A stretch of 64,000 nt of DNA from Centrapalus pauciflorus (lineage: Eukaryota; Streptophyta; Magnoliopsida; Asterales; Asteraceae), in NCBI GenBank assembly GCA_020465985.1, contig JAANYP010000853.1, positions 62,001 through 126,000 on the forward strand, written 5' to 3'. Positions 1 through 9,063 of the stretch are shown in pieces. Both the position numbers and the translations under genes were made by a program. The notes beneath the pieces were generated by a model. The model ran no database searches, had not been told where the DNA came from, and saw only the letters and a list, made by a program, of their open reading frames with translations. Positions within the stretch are counted from its first letter, which is position 1, and every line of letters starts with the position of its first letter.

Positions 1-535
1 ATAGTTATTGATTGTATGTTTGAGCTTGATGTAACATATTACAAGAAGTTCAAACATAAAGATCAAAGATTAATTCAAGCATAAACATAAGTTTCATATA
101 CAAGTTGGCTAGATTCGAATCATATAAGGGGTCACATTCGAATCTGTGATAGATTCGAATGTAGCCTTAGATTCGAATGAAGACCAGATTCGAGAGTGTC
201 TTTGTGGACAGACTCGAATGGGCCTTGGGCCAGATTCGAGTTTGGCCCACATCAGACTCGAATCAGGGTCTATAATTAGGGATAGACTCGAGATATTATC
301 AGACTTTTGGCAGAATTCGTGAGGAATTAAGCTTAAAGCGATCTCGAGTTTATCAGCTTGGTGTGTGTTCTTTCGGAGAGAATTAGTTCGTAGGATCGTT
401 CGTCAGTCGTTCGTTCAGCGTCTAATAGTCTCCGTGTTTCGTAGTTGAGAGTTGTCCGTCTACCCGTTAACGAGGATTCCGCACTCGTTGACGGCTCCGC
501 GTCTAGATAGATCTCGTATAGTGGTAGACCTTACA
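1..535 (+). repeat. 5' LTR of Copia-1 (3' 535 bp)
   Basis: Matches 23002-23536 with no indel and one substitution seen by eye. It ends in TTACA directly before the PBS. It carries about a dozen copies of the word TTCGAATC or TTCGAGT between about 110 and 360, with a TATA-like TATAATTA at 271-278 among them. The first 115 bp (TGTTGGTACACC start) are outside the window. Confidence 0.95.
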
Positions 536-537
536 AG

Positions 538-549
538 TGGTATCAGAGC
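538..549 (+). promoter_or_regulatory. Primer-binding site of Copia-1 (tRNA-iMet)
   Basis: TGGTATCAGAGC, the complement of the plant initiator-Met tRNA 3' end, begins two bases after the LTR end. It primes minus-strand DNA synthesis. Confidence 0.95.
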
Positions 550-1195
550 CTACAGAGTGTTTTGGTGTTCTTCGTGTTCATCTTGATACATTCTAGGTTT
601 CTTGATGCTAGTTGGACGGTTTTTCTCTCAAAATCGTATTTTCAAGCTTAGCAAATTCATATTCGGGAAACACTTTGTGGTTTTTCACGTTTTTGATCGA
701 AATCTTATTTTTTGTTGGAAAAATAGTGATTTAATCTGCAAAACGCCAAAAAAAAAATCAAAGTGTTAGCCGTTTTTCGAGTTTGCGGCGCTCGAATCTA
801 ATAGGGGTAATTAGGGTTTCACTTAGTATCGAGTCTAACCAAAATACGCTCCTTTCGAGTCTATTTCAGAGGGTTTCGAATCTACTGTGTTTCGAATCTG
901 TTGCTTCATTCGAATAGGATCTCGAATCTATTTAGTTTCGAGTTTATTTCGAGTCTAGCTTAGTTTCGAATAGGGGTTTCGAATCTGCTGTTACTTCGAG
1001 TTTGCTGACCTTCGAAGCTAAGGACATTTCGAATCTGACACATTTCGAGTTTAATTGAATTAAAATACTTAATCGAATTTAATCCCAAATAAATTGGAAT
1101 CTAATTACATTCGAATCTATCTAGATTCGAAAGAGTTAATCCACATTAGTTTCGAATTCAATTAATTAAGGGTCAATTCCATTACTTTCGAAAAG
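550..1195 (+). promoter_or_regulatory. Copia-1 5' leader with dense TTCGAATCT word array
   Basis: Non-coding leader between PBS and gag ATG. From about 774 to 1192 the words TTCGAATCT, TTCGAGTCT and TTCGAGTTT recur about 20 times in roughly 415 bp with irregular spacing. The same words recur in the LTR and again upstream of the third ORF (19030-19650), but are rare elsewhere in the element. Function unknown; cis-regulatory or RNA-packaging roles are inference. Confidence 0.75.
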
Positions 1196-1303
1196 ATGTC
1201 TAATCTTCAGAAATTCCTAGAAATGGACCACGAGGTCGGGAAGGCAAACGCACAGCCTAAGCTGATGAAGGTCGAGGATTATTACTGGTGGAAAGACCGA
1301 TTT
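1196..1303 (+). pseudogene. gag: Copia-1 gag, first 36 codons (split by Gypsy-1)
   Basis: ATG at 1196 opens a frame beginning MSNLQKFLEMDHEV that is cut exactly at the Gypsy-1 insertion after codon 36 (Asp-Arg-Phe). The frame resumes at 11490 (Thr-Asp-Phe-Val-Arg), after the second copy of the 5-bp TSD, so the split is a clean insertion. The joined region resembles the N-terminal part of plant copia Gag (UBN2/Retrotran_gag_2 type). The start is the first ATG after the leader and directly precedes conserved Gag sequence. Confidence 0.85.
1299..1303 (+). repeat. Target-site duplication GATTT, left copy (Gypsy-1)
   Basis: GATTT directly precedes the TGTAACAACC start of the 5' LTR and recurs directly after the 3' LTR at 11485-11489. 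A third copy follows the 5' LTR at 3747-3751, where the internal domain should begin. Confidence 0.92.
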
Positions 1304-2124
1304 TGTAACAACCTAGCTTTTATCTAAGTCTTTTATTTGGTCTTGATCTAAATAATGTAAATTCAATTACATTATTAATGATGCAATTTTAAATTAAGTT
1401 GATGATTATTTAAATTAAAATTATATTTATGTTATGAATAATTAAAAATTGATTAAATTAAAAGATATGTAAAAATACAAAAGTTTAGTGGGTTAAATAA
1501 CAAATGAGACCAAAATTAATATATAAAAGCTTAGAATAATGATCATTTAAGATCATTTAACACCTAAATATTCTCTCTCTACTCTCTCTCTACATTCATA
1601 CGGCCATCATCAAATTTCATCAAATTGTTGCAATTAATTGATGGATTGAAGACTAAAAGAAGTTATAATCACTATCAAGGGTCATCAATTGACAAATTTG
1701 AGGTAATTCTTGAGTTATATTTCAAAATTTTTAGAGGTTTGGTTCGGTTTTGATAAAACCCGAAACCAAAGATTTAAAATCATGAATTTTAGGTTGCATG
1801 TTTTAAATCTTAGTATATTATGATGAATTAATGTTAATAGATAAAACAGAAACAAAATTCGAGGATCAGATCATCCAAAATAAGCAACAAATTGGAAATT
1901 TTGGTAGTTAAGTGTTCTTGACAAAAATGATCATTTTTGAATGATCTTGTTATAATTATGATGTTTTTGATCAAAGAAATTACATAAAAACACTCAAATA
2001 ATGTTAATACAACTTTATATAACATTGCATGTTGATAAAAATGAAAATCTGATAATTATTGATAAAATCCGTATGAATAAACCAAGAACATCAAGAACAT
2101 TTCTGGGAATTATTTCAAGTCATG

Positions 2125-2454
2125 GGTCCGAATTCGGATACCCAATTCGGATTCCAATTCGGATCTAGCCTTGATCCCAATTTCGGATGAAGCATGTTTC
2201 GGACCCTACATTTCGGATTTAACCTTAATTCGGATGTCATCTAATTCGGTCCCAAACCCGAAATTAGATAAATGATTCGGATACTATTAGGTCCGAATTC
2301 GGGTGTATATATATTTCGGATGAGGACAATTCGGATTCCTAATTCGGAGAGGCTCGGATCCGGATGATCCGAATCCGGATCCCAATCCGGGCTGATCCGA
2401 AATTATGGTCCGAAATGTAATTTTTATATTTTAATATAAATGGCTATATAAATA
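2125..2454 (+). promoter_or_regulatory. Word array and TATA box in the Gypsy-1 5' LTR (U3)
   Basis: Between about 2125 and 2424 the word TTCGGAT, its complement ATCCGAA and the composite ATCCGAATTCGGAT occur about 20 times. The array ends just upstream of a TATATAAAT box at 2445-2454, so it sits where U3 enhancer elements would be. The 3' LTR repeats this at about 9885-10214. Binding of any factor is not shown. Confidence 0.7.
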
Positions 2455-2463
2455 TATATATTG

Positions 2464-2464
<1 letters not shown>

Positions 2465-2501
<37 letters not shown>
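2465..2501. repeat. TA microsatellite in the Gypsy-1 5' LTR
   Basis: Uninterrupted TA repeat just after the TATA box. The 3' LTR has a shorter version near 10227-10240, which explains most of the 22-bp LTR length difference. Confidence 0.95.
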
Positions 2502-2504
<3 letters not shown>

Positions 2505-3746
2505 AGAACTTTTGGAGAATTTAAAAGAATAAAGAATATGAACGAATAAAAGAGTGATGAACTGAAAATTATCAGAATCAGATAGAATTACAGATTTTAA
2601 TGATGATGATAAAGATAATTACAATTGACATGATATTATCATGAATGATTTTGAACAGGTTCAGTATATTCTGAACAAAGATTTAAAGACTTAAAAGATT
2701 TAAAGCGGGTCAGAGACTTGATTTGACAGAACAGAAAGACAAAATCCTGAGATAACTCAGGTGGCAGATTCATATATCTGTTTGACCAAGACCCCAACAC
2801 AGTGAGTTATAGATATTCAAATTGAACATGCAAAGATCCGTTTGAGATATATTGATGCTGTTACATTATTTGACATTCATTTATCAGCTGGATTGAGACC
2901 TGTGCACACCATGGATGGGTGTTGCCCAGTGAATCATGATAGCTATTTGCTTATCATTTCATATTGCATTTATTAGCGCTTCAGACTTTGCTTTATGATT
3001 CGTTGCTATCATGACTCCTAAGACTTATGCTTACTTCATTGATCAGACTTGATAAGATTTATTCAGCTTGACTAGCCCTTATGGTCTATTGTTCTAGACC
3101 CGGCTATTCCACCAGTTCTCACGAACTTGGTAATGACCTCCGATGTTCGGCCATGTTGACCTACTGGTAGCTAGCCCAGTATGTGGCTGATCCCCACGAT
3201 ATAAGCGTGAGTGTGGTTTGAACATCATCCGATCTTAAGATACTATATCTCAATCATGATGAGGGCTGTAGCGGCAGCCAAGACTTATCACGCTTAGAAT
3301 TATGACTCCGCTTGACACGCATGTTAATATTGAAAATCTATAAACTCACTAAGCTTTGCTTACAGATGTTGCTTTAAAATTTTACAGGAAAAGCCAAAGG
3401 GAAATCACCAGCAGGACCTAGTACTTAGGTCATTCAAGATCCAAGATTGAAGCTTTCTTAGACCACTACTCAACATACATTTTGGTACTGATTAGAAGAC
3501 TACAAATGTGGTGGTTCTGGGTAGACTTGATATAATGCTTAATGAAATGATAGATTAGATATTACCCTTTTTATAAATTTAATTTGAAAATATGAAATTT
3601 GTAATGAACTTAAATCCTAATATTTTGTACTGTAATTTTTAATTTCCGCAATTAATTACTCTATCTTAGTTATGGTTGATATCGTATTGCAACATGATGT
3701 GGGACCTAGACTAGTGAGCACTGCCCCGTAAGGGGTGGTCTTCACA

Positions 3747-4391
3747 GATTTACTGATTTCGTGCGATTTAACGACATGCGCATGTGGGTGTGCATCGACG
3801 AAGGGTATATTCCACCGGTCTCAGAAGTAGAAGGCCGTCAGAAGGTCTTGTCATACCAAATGATGAAGGAGGATGACAAGAAACTGTTTGAAGCCGAAAA
3901 CAAAGCTTTCTCCATAATCCGTATGGCTTTACCTCAGGATATACTGCACACATTTCGGACTCAAAGGACGTCAAAGGAACTTTGGGAGTCTCTCGAGAAA
4001 AGGTGTGAGGGTAATCCTAGGGTGCGTAGAAAGCGTACAGAGCTGTTAAAACAACAGTTTGCGATCTTCAAGGCAATTAAGGATGAACAGCTGGATGATA
4101 TTATCACCAGGTTCTATCACCTGATAACGGAACTTGATGATCATGGAATTGAATACTCTGACACTGACAAGAACAACAAGCTTCTTGATGCCTTACCAGC
4201 CAAATGGGCTATGTATGTCGCAATGATCAAGCTAAATGAGGACAAGTATTATACTCAATCTCTCGATGACATTGTGGGAACGTTGAGGGCATATCACTTC
4301 GAGTTACTTAAGGCCGAGACTGATTACGAGCATGTCCAGAATCCAGCAATGTATTTTGGAAAGACAACAAGATCTTCAGTGACTGCCGAAC
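3747..4391 (+). pseudogene. gag: Duplicated fragment of Copia-1 gag behind the Gypsy-1 5' LTR
   Basis: This 645-bp piece equals 11485-12129 with three substitutions seen by eye, including the leading GATTT. It encodes the middle of copia Gag (from MRMWVCIDEGYIPP to the end of the conserved Gag domain). It breaks off after the bases GACTGCCGAAC and is followed by gypsy gag. The frame runs to a stop at 4415-4417, out of frame with gypsy gag (which starts at 4395). It occupies the place of the gypsy PBS and leader. A post-insertion recombination product is the best explanation; a functional chimera is unlikely because there is no PBS. Confidence 0.9.
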
Positions 4392-4394
4392 GAT

Positions 4395-6794
4395 ATGACC
4401 CAACAACAAATGTTTGAAATGATGCAACAATTTCTAGCCCAACACTCAGAACAACAAAACAAAATGATGCAAGAACAGTTTCGTGCCAGAGATGAGGCCG
4501 AAGCTAAAAGACGTGAAGAAAAGAAAAATAAGAGAAAAGAAAAGCAAGTCCAGACCAATGAATCTGATTCTGATAAATCTAACCCAGAAACCCAAATAGC
4601 TCAGCCAAAAGGCTGCAAATTTAAAGATTTCAAAGCAAGCGGTGCCCTGAACTTTGAGGGTACAGTGAATCCGATCCAGGCGATGGATTGGATTAGTCAC
4701 ACTGAAGAAATCTTCAGGATTTCTGATTGTCTAGATTCGAAGAAAGTAAGCTATGCGTCTGCACTATTTGTGGGAGCTGCCCGTGCCTGGTGGAAAACCC
4801 AGCGAAGTATCTATGGTGAGGAGGTGATTCAGACTTTAGAATGGGAGCAGTTTCTTGAAATGTTCAATGCAAAGTACTGCCCGGTCGACCAGCGAGATAA
4901 AATGGAAGTACAACTGATGCAGCTGACTCAGGGAACGAAGACAGTCGACGAATACGAGCACGAGTTTTCGCGATTATGCGGTTATTCCTCATACCAAGTG
5001 GCAACAGAGGAAAGGAAAATGAATAGGTTCCGAGTAGGACTCAATCCCAGATATCGACATCCCATGAGTGCGATCAAATATAAGAGCTATCTGGAAATGG
5101 TAGAAGCAGCGAGACAGATTGAGCGAGGGTACTTAGAGTATGGTGATCAGTTATACGCTCCGTCTACTAACCCGATGAATCCGTCTCCTCCAAAGAAACA
5201 GCGATTTGGCAGATTCTTTAGGCCAAATAAGTCTCCGTCACAATCTCAGCAATCACATCAGCACAGTTCACAACCGAAAGCGCAAGCTTACTCACTGACA
5301 AACGAGCCTCGATTCTGCAAGAGATGCAGAAAGTCTCACATGGGACTATGTAATCCGGATGACGTTACTTGCTTCTCATGCAACATGATAGGTCATAGCA
5401 GCGAGGAATGTCCACAGCAGGGACGTGGATGTGCAAAATGCGGGAAACGAGGACACTTCATGTATCAGTGTCGAAGCGGGCCACGTTATCAGTCTCAATC
5501 ATCTGCAGGAGGATCTTCGGGGAAAAGTTTTGCTGCAACACCAACTGCAAGGACACGTGCGTTCCAAATAACGGCTGAAGAGGCGAGAGAAACACCTGAC
5601 GTAGTCACCGGTACGTTTCTATTAAATACCATACCTGCTCGCGTGCTATTTGATTCTGGCGCAAGTCGTTCTTTCATATCGACTTCTTTTGCATCGAGAC
5701 TATCTAAGTTCCCATCAAAGCTTCCAGTTATATTAGACATTGAGACAGCCAGTAACAATTACGTTATGGCTGATTCCGTTTACCGAAACTGCACTCTACT
5801 AGTAAATAACATCGTATTCAACCTCGACCTCATCCCGATACCGTTGAAAGAGTTCGATGTCATCATCGGCATGGACTGGCTAATGAACAATGAGGCTACA
5901 ATTATCTGCAATCGGCGAATCATTAGAATCAAATCTTCAGACGGCCGAGTATTAGAGATCAAGGGCGAGAAGCGGAGAGGTGCACACTGCTTCATATCTG
6001 TTGAAAAAGCGCATAAGTATTTATCTAAGGGTCATGAATCCTACGTATGCTATGTCGCATCTGAATCTATTTCTGAAGCCCAAAAGAAATCATTATCTGA
6101 CATTCCTATCGTCTGTGAGTTCCCAGACGTATTCCCTGACGATATTTCCGGAGTGCCACCGGAACGACAAGTCGAGTTCAGTATTGACTTGGTTCCTGGT
6201 GCGGCTCCTATTGCCAAAGCTCCCTACAGACTTGCACCTGCAGAAATGCAGGAAATGTCAAAGCAACTGCAAGAGCTGTTGGAGAAGGGGTTTATCCGAC
6301 CGAGTTCTTCTCCGTGGGGTGCACCAGTTTTATTTGTCAAAAAGAAAGACGGAACCTTCCGTATGTGCATCGACTACCGCGAGTTGAACAAGGTTACAAT
6401 AAAGAATAATTATCCTCTGCCCAGAATCGATGATCTGTTTGATCAGTTACAAGGAGCCAGTTACTTTTCGAAAATAGATCTCCGTTCTGGGTATCATCAA
6501 TTAAAAGTCAGAAATGAGGATATCCCGAAAACAGCCTTCCGTACAAGATACGGTCATTACGAATTTCTCGTAATGCCGTTTGGATTAACGAATGCACCAG
6601 CGGCGTTCATGGATCTCATGAATCGCGTGTGCAGACCAATGTTGGATAAATCAGTTATCGTGTTCATAGACGATATTTTGATTTACTCCAAAACGGAGGC
6701 TGATCATTCCGTTCATCTGCGGCAATTGCTAGAGTTATTAAGAAAAGAAAGACTCTATGCAAAGTTTTCTAAGTGCGAATTCTGGCTCAGACAG
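4395..6794 (+). CDS. gag-pol: Gypsy-1 gag-protease-reverse transcriptase (exon 1 of gag-pol)
   Basis: An open frame of 800 codons up to the putative intron donor. Residues 1-50 are Gln-rich and then charged; the Gag domain follows (ALNFEGTVNPIQAMDWI, residues about 78-95). Zinc knuckles CFSCNMIGHSSEEC and CAKCGKRGHFMYQC lie near residues 335-375. The retropepsin motif is LFDSGASRSFIS. The RT has conserved motifs including MCIDYRELN and catalytic FIDDILIYS. The retained start at 4395 equals codon 13 of the related Gypsy-3 gag, so the true N-terminus was lost at the rearrangement. Unspliced, translation ends one codon past the donor (Val, then TAA at 6798-6800), just after the RT motif LYAKFSKCEFWLRQ. 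All catalytic residues seen are intact. Confidence 0.9.
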
Positions 6795-6884
6795 GTATAA
6801 TCTCTATTATATATGTCTTGAGCTATTTCCTTAACTATTCTTTGATTCACCTCAGAATTTGAATTTCTATCTTGATTCTTATAG
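6795..6884 (+). other. Putative spliceosomal intron in Gypsy-1 pol
   Basis: The coding frame stops at CAG|GTATAA and resumes at TTATAG|ATCCAG, where the canonical gypsy motif FLGHVV follows. The 90-bp insert is about 73% A+T by count, far richer than the flanking exon, has GT-AG ends, a T-rich 3' part and TTAAC and TTGATTC branch-site candidates. Removing it gives uninterrupted pol. Both Gypsy-3 copies carry an 89-bp homologue at the same codon (39573-39661 and 46660-46748, minus strand) with the same ends. Gypsy-2 has none there. Splicing itself is inferred. Confidence 0.75.
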
Positions 6885-9026
6885 ATCCAGTTCCTTGGCC
6901 ATGTTGTTTCTGGCGAAGGAATTTCTGTTGATCCGTCAAAAGTCGAGGCCGTTCAGAAGTGGCAAACACCTCGCAATGCCTCCGAGATAAGAAGTTTCCT
7001 TGGATTGGCCGGTTATTATCGGCGATTCATAAAGGACTTCTCAAAGATTGCTGTGCCTCTAACGATGCTAACACGAAAGAATACTCCTTTCGTTTGGACA
7101 GATAAACAGCAAGAGACATTCGATATTCTGAAGCAAAAGTTGATTCAAGCGCCGATCCTAGCCTTGCCAGAAGGTAATGATGATTTCGTTGTCTATAGCG
7201 ACGCCTCTGGTACTGGCTTAGGATGTGTTCTGATGCAAAGGGGAAAAGTAATTGCCTATGCTTCAAGGCAATTAAAAGACTACGAGAAAAGTGCACCAAC
7301 TCATGACCTTGAGTTGGCTGCCGTTACCTTTGCTCTGAAGATCTGGCGTCATTATCTTTATGGGACTCGGTGTCAGTTCTACACCGATCATAAGAGTCTC
7401 AAGTACCTTTTCACTCAAAAAGATCTTAACATGAAACAGCGTCGATCCTTGGAGCTTATCAAGGATTATGATTGCGAGATCTTGTATCATCCCGGCAAAG
7501 CAAATGTTGTCGCGGATGCGTTGAGTAGAAAAGTGTATCCTGAAAAGTGCTGCTATGCCCTAACTCCAGTTATATTCTCTTCTGATCTTATTGAAGACAT
7601 CAGAGTTGCTCAAACTGAAGCGCTGAAAGAAGAGAACATAGATTCTGAAAATCTAAAAGGGCAACTACAATTTCTAACTCTGAACCATTTGAGACTTCAC
7701 TGTCTCAAGGGAAACCGAATCTGGGTTCCTAAATATGGTTCTATTCGTAGCACTCTTCTGTCCGAAGCTCATCAGTCCAAGTTATCTATTCATCCTGGCA
7801 GTTCAAAGATGTATTTTGATCTGAAAGCCGATTACTGGTGGCCAGGAATGAAGAAGGACATTGGAAAATGTGTTGAAAGCTGCAGAGTATGTCAGATGGT
7901 TAAGGCAGAACATCAGAAGCCCTTCGGGGATATGCAACCACTGCCAGTTCCTGAATGGAAGTGGGAGCATATAACAATGGACTTCATTACAAAGCTGCCA
8001 AAGACCAAAAGACAGCACGACTCCATCTGGGTAGTCGTTGATCGTTTAACTAAATCAGCACATTTCATTCCAATAAAAGAAACATATTCCCTCGATAGAT
8101 TGGCACAGCTGTACATCACTGAAATAATTTCTCGTCACGGTGTGCCAAAGTCTATCGTTTCTGATCGTGATAGTCGCTTCACATCCAGATTCTGGCAAGC
8201 ACTACAAGACGGGATGGGTACTCGGATTTCTATGAGTACTGCTTATCATCCAAGTGCAGATGGCCAGAGTGAGCGTACTATTCTAACTCTCGAAGATATG
8301 CTTCGTGCCTGTGTTCTTGATCTAGGTGGTAACTGGGATGACCACTTGCCGTTGGTTGAATTCTCATACAACAACAGTTATCATTCAACGATCAAGATGG
8401 CTCCTTTTGAGGCTTTGTACGGTCGAAAGTGCAGAACTCCTACCTGTTGGCGCGAAACAGGTGAATCACCAATAGCGGGACCTGCCCTTCTACAGTTGAC
8501 TCACGAGAAGATTCAACTAGTTAGAAGAAACATACTTGAAGCTCAAAGCAGGCAGAAGTCATATTATGACAATCGGCATAAATCAATAAGTTTCGCGGTT
8601 AACGATTGGGTGATGCTGAAAGTATCTCCAATGAAGAATGTGGTACGGTTCATTAAAAGAAACAAGTTAGCTCCGAGATTTATTGGTCCGTTCAAGATTG
8701 TGGAAAAGATTGGGAATCAGTCTTATCGTCTTGATCTACCAGCGGACTTAGCTGGAATACATCATGTATTCCATGTTAGTCATTTGAGAAAGAGTTTAGC
8801 TGACGAAAGAGAAGTTAAAATACCACACGTTAACTTGCAGATTGATGAAAAGCTTCGAGTGGTTGAAGAGCCAGAACGTATTCTGGACTCGAAGACTAAG
8901 AAGCTTAGAAATAAAGAGATACAGATGGTGCTCGTCCAGTGGAAACACCACAAAGGTTCGCATCAGTCTTGGGAATCCAGAGATGTTATGAAAGCTACTT
9001 ATCCCAGTCTATTCGAACATAGCTAA
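6885..9026 (+). CDS. pol: Gypsy-1 RNase H-integrase with chromodomain-like C-terminus (exon 2 of gag-pol)
   Basis: 713 codons from ATCCAG to the TAA at 9024-9026. First the RT thumb/connection region (SFLGLAGYYRRFI), then RNase H (VVYSDASGTGLGCVLMQ with TDHKSLK and VVADALSRK). The integrase has an H-H-C-C zinc-binding region (ending CVESCRVCQMVKAEHQ). Its core carries D in MDFITKLP, D in SDRDSRFTS and E in QSERTILTLEDML. The C-terminus (PERILDSKTKKLRNKEIQM, then QWKHH and SWES) resembles a degenerate group-II chromodomain, so the chromovirus clade is likely. No stop or frameshift is seen. An ATG at 7005 lies inside the frame and is probably not a real start, since conserved sequence precedes it. 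Confidence 0.9.
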   Translation: MQFLGHVVSGEGISVDPSKVEAVQKWQTPRNASEIRSFLGLAGYYRRFIKDFSKIAVPLTMLTRKNTPFVWTDKQQETFDILKQKLIQAPILALPEGNDDFVVYSDASGTGLGCVLMQRGKVIAYASRQLKDYEKSAPTHDLELAAVTFALKIWRHYLYGTRCQFYTDHKSLKYLFTQKDLNMKQRRSLELIKDYDCEILYHPGKANVVADALSRKVYPEKCCYALTPVIFSSDLIEDIRVAQTEALKEENIDSENLKGQLQFLTLNHLRLHCLKGNRIWVPKYGSIRSTLLSEAHQSKLSIHPGSSKMYFDLKADYWWPGMKKDIGKCVESCRVCQMVKAEHQKPFGDMQPLPVPEWKWEHITMDFITKLPKTKRQHDSIWVVVDRLTKSAHFIPIKETYSLDRLAQLYITEIISRHGVPKSIVSDRDSRFTSRFWQALQDGMGTRISMSTAYHPSADGQSERTILTLEDMLRACVLDLGGNWDDHLPLVEFSYNNSYHSTIKMAPFEALYGRKCRTPTCWRETGESPIAGPALLQLTHEKIQLVRRNILEAQSRQKSYYDNRHKSISFAVNDWVMLKVSPMKNVVRFIKRNKLAPRFIGPFKIVEKIGNQSYRLDLPADLAGIHHVFHVSHLRKSLADEREVKIPHVNLQIDEKLRVVEEPERILDSKTKKLRNKEIQMVLVQWKHHKGSHQSWESRDVMKATYPSLFEHS

Positions 9027-9063
9027 CTTCGGGGACGAAGTTTGTGCGTGGTGGAGCCCATTC
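9027..9063 (+). promoter_or_regulatory. Gypsy-1 3' end before the LTR; no classical polypurine tract
   Basis: Between the pol stop and the 3' LTR lie a short hairpin (ACTTCG, GGGA, CGAAGT) and GTGGTGGAGCCCATTC. The same sequence borders the LTRs of both Gypsy-3 units. The run next to the LTR is not purine-only, so the plus-strand primer is atypical or degenerate. Confidence 0.55.

Larger units (their letters stand above)
1304..3746 (+). repeat. 5' LTR of Gypsy-1
   Basis: Starts TGTAACAACCTAGC and ends GGTCTTCACA; 2443 bp. Near identical to 9064-11484. It contains the ATCCGAATTCGGAT word array, a TATA box and a longer TA repeat than the 3' copy. A scattered 63-codon antisense frame at 1834-2025 recurs in the other LTR simply because the LTRs are copies. 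Confidence 0.95.

Noticed and set aside
110..360. tRNA or Pol III gene suggested by TTCGAATC (B-box-like)
   Set aside because: No A-box, acceptor stem or cloverleaf fold could be placed around any copy.
774..1192. Possible CRISPR-like or satellite array
   Set aside because: Words are 8-10 nt with irregular spacing in a plant retroelement; no repeat-spacer regularity.
1834..2025. 63-codon antisense frame repeated at 9594-9785
   Set aside because: Present twice only because the LTRs are copies; AT-rich, no family resemblance.
2125..2424. Heat-shock element array
   Set aside because: GAA and TTC are adjacent rather than separated by two bases as in canonical elements; spacing does not fit.
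7005..9026. ATG at 7005 as start of a separate RNase H-integrase protein
   Set aside because: Conserved pol sequence (FLGHVV onward) lies upstream in the same frame back to the intron acceptor.
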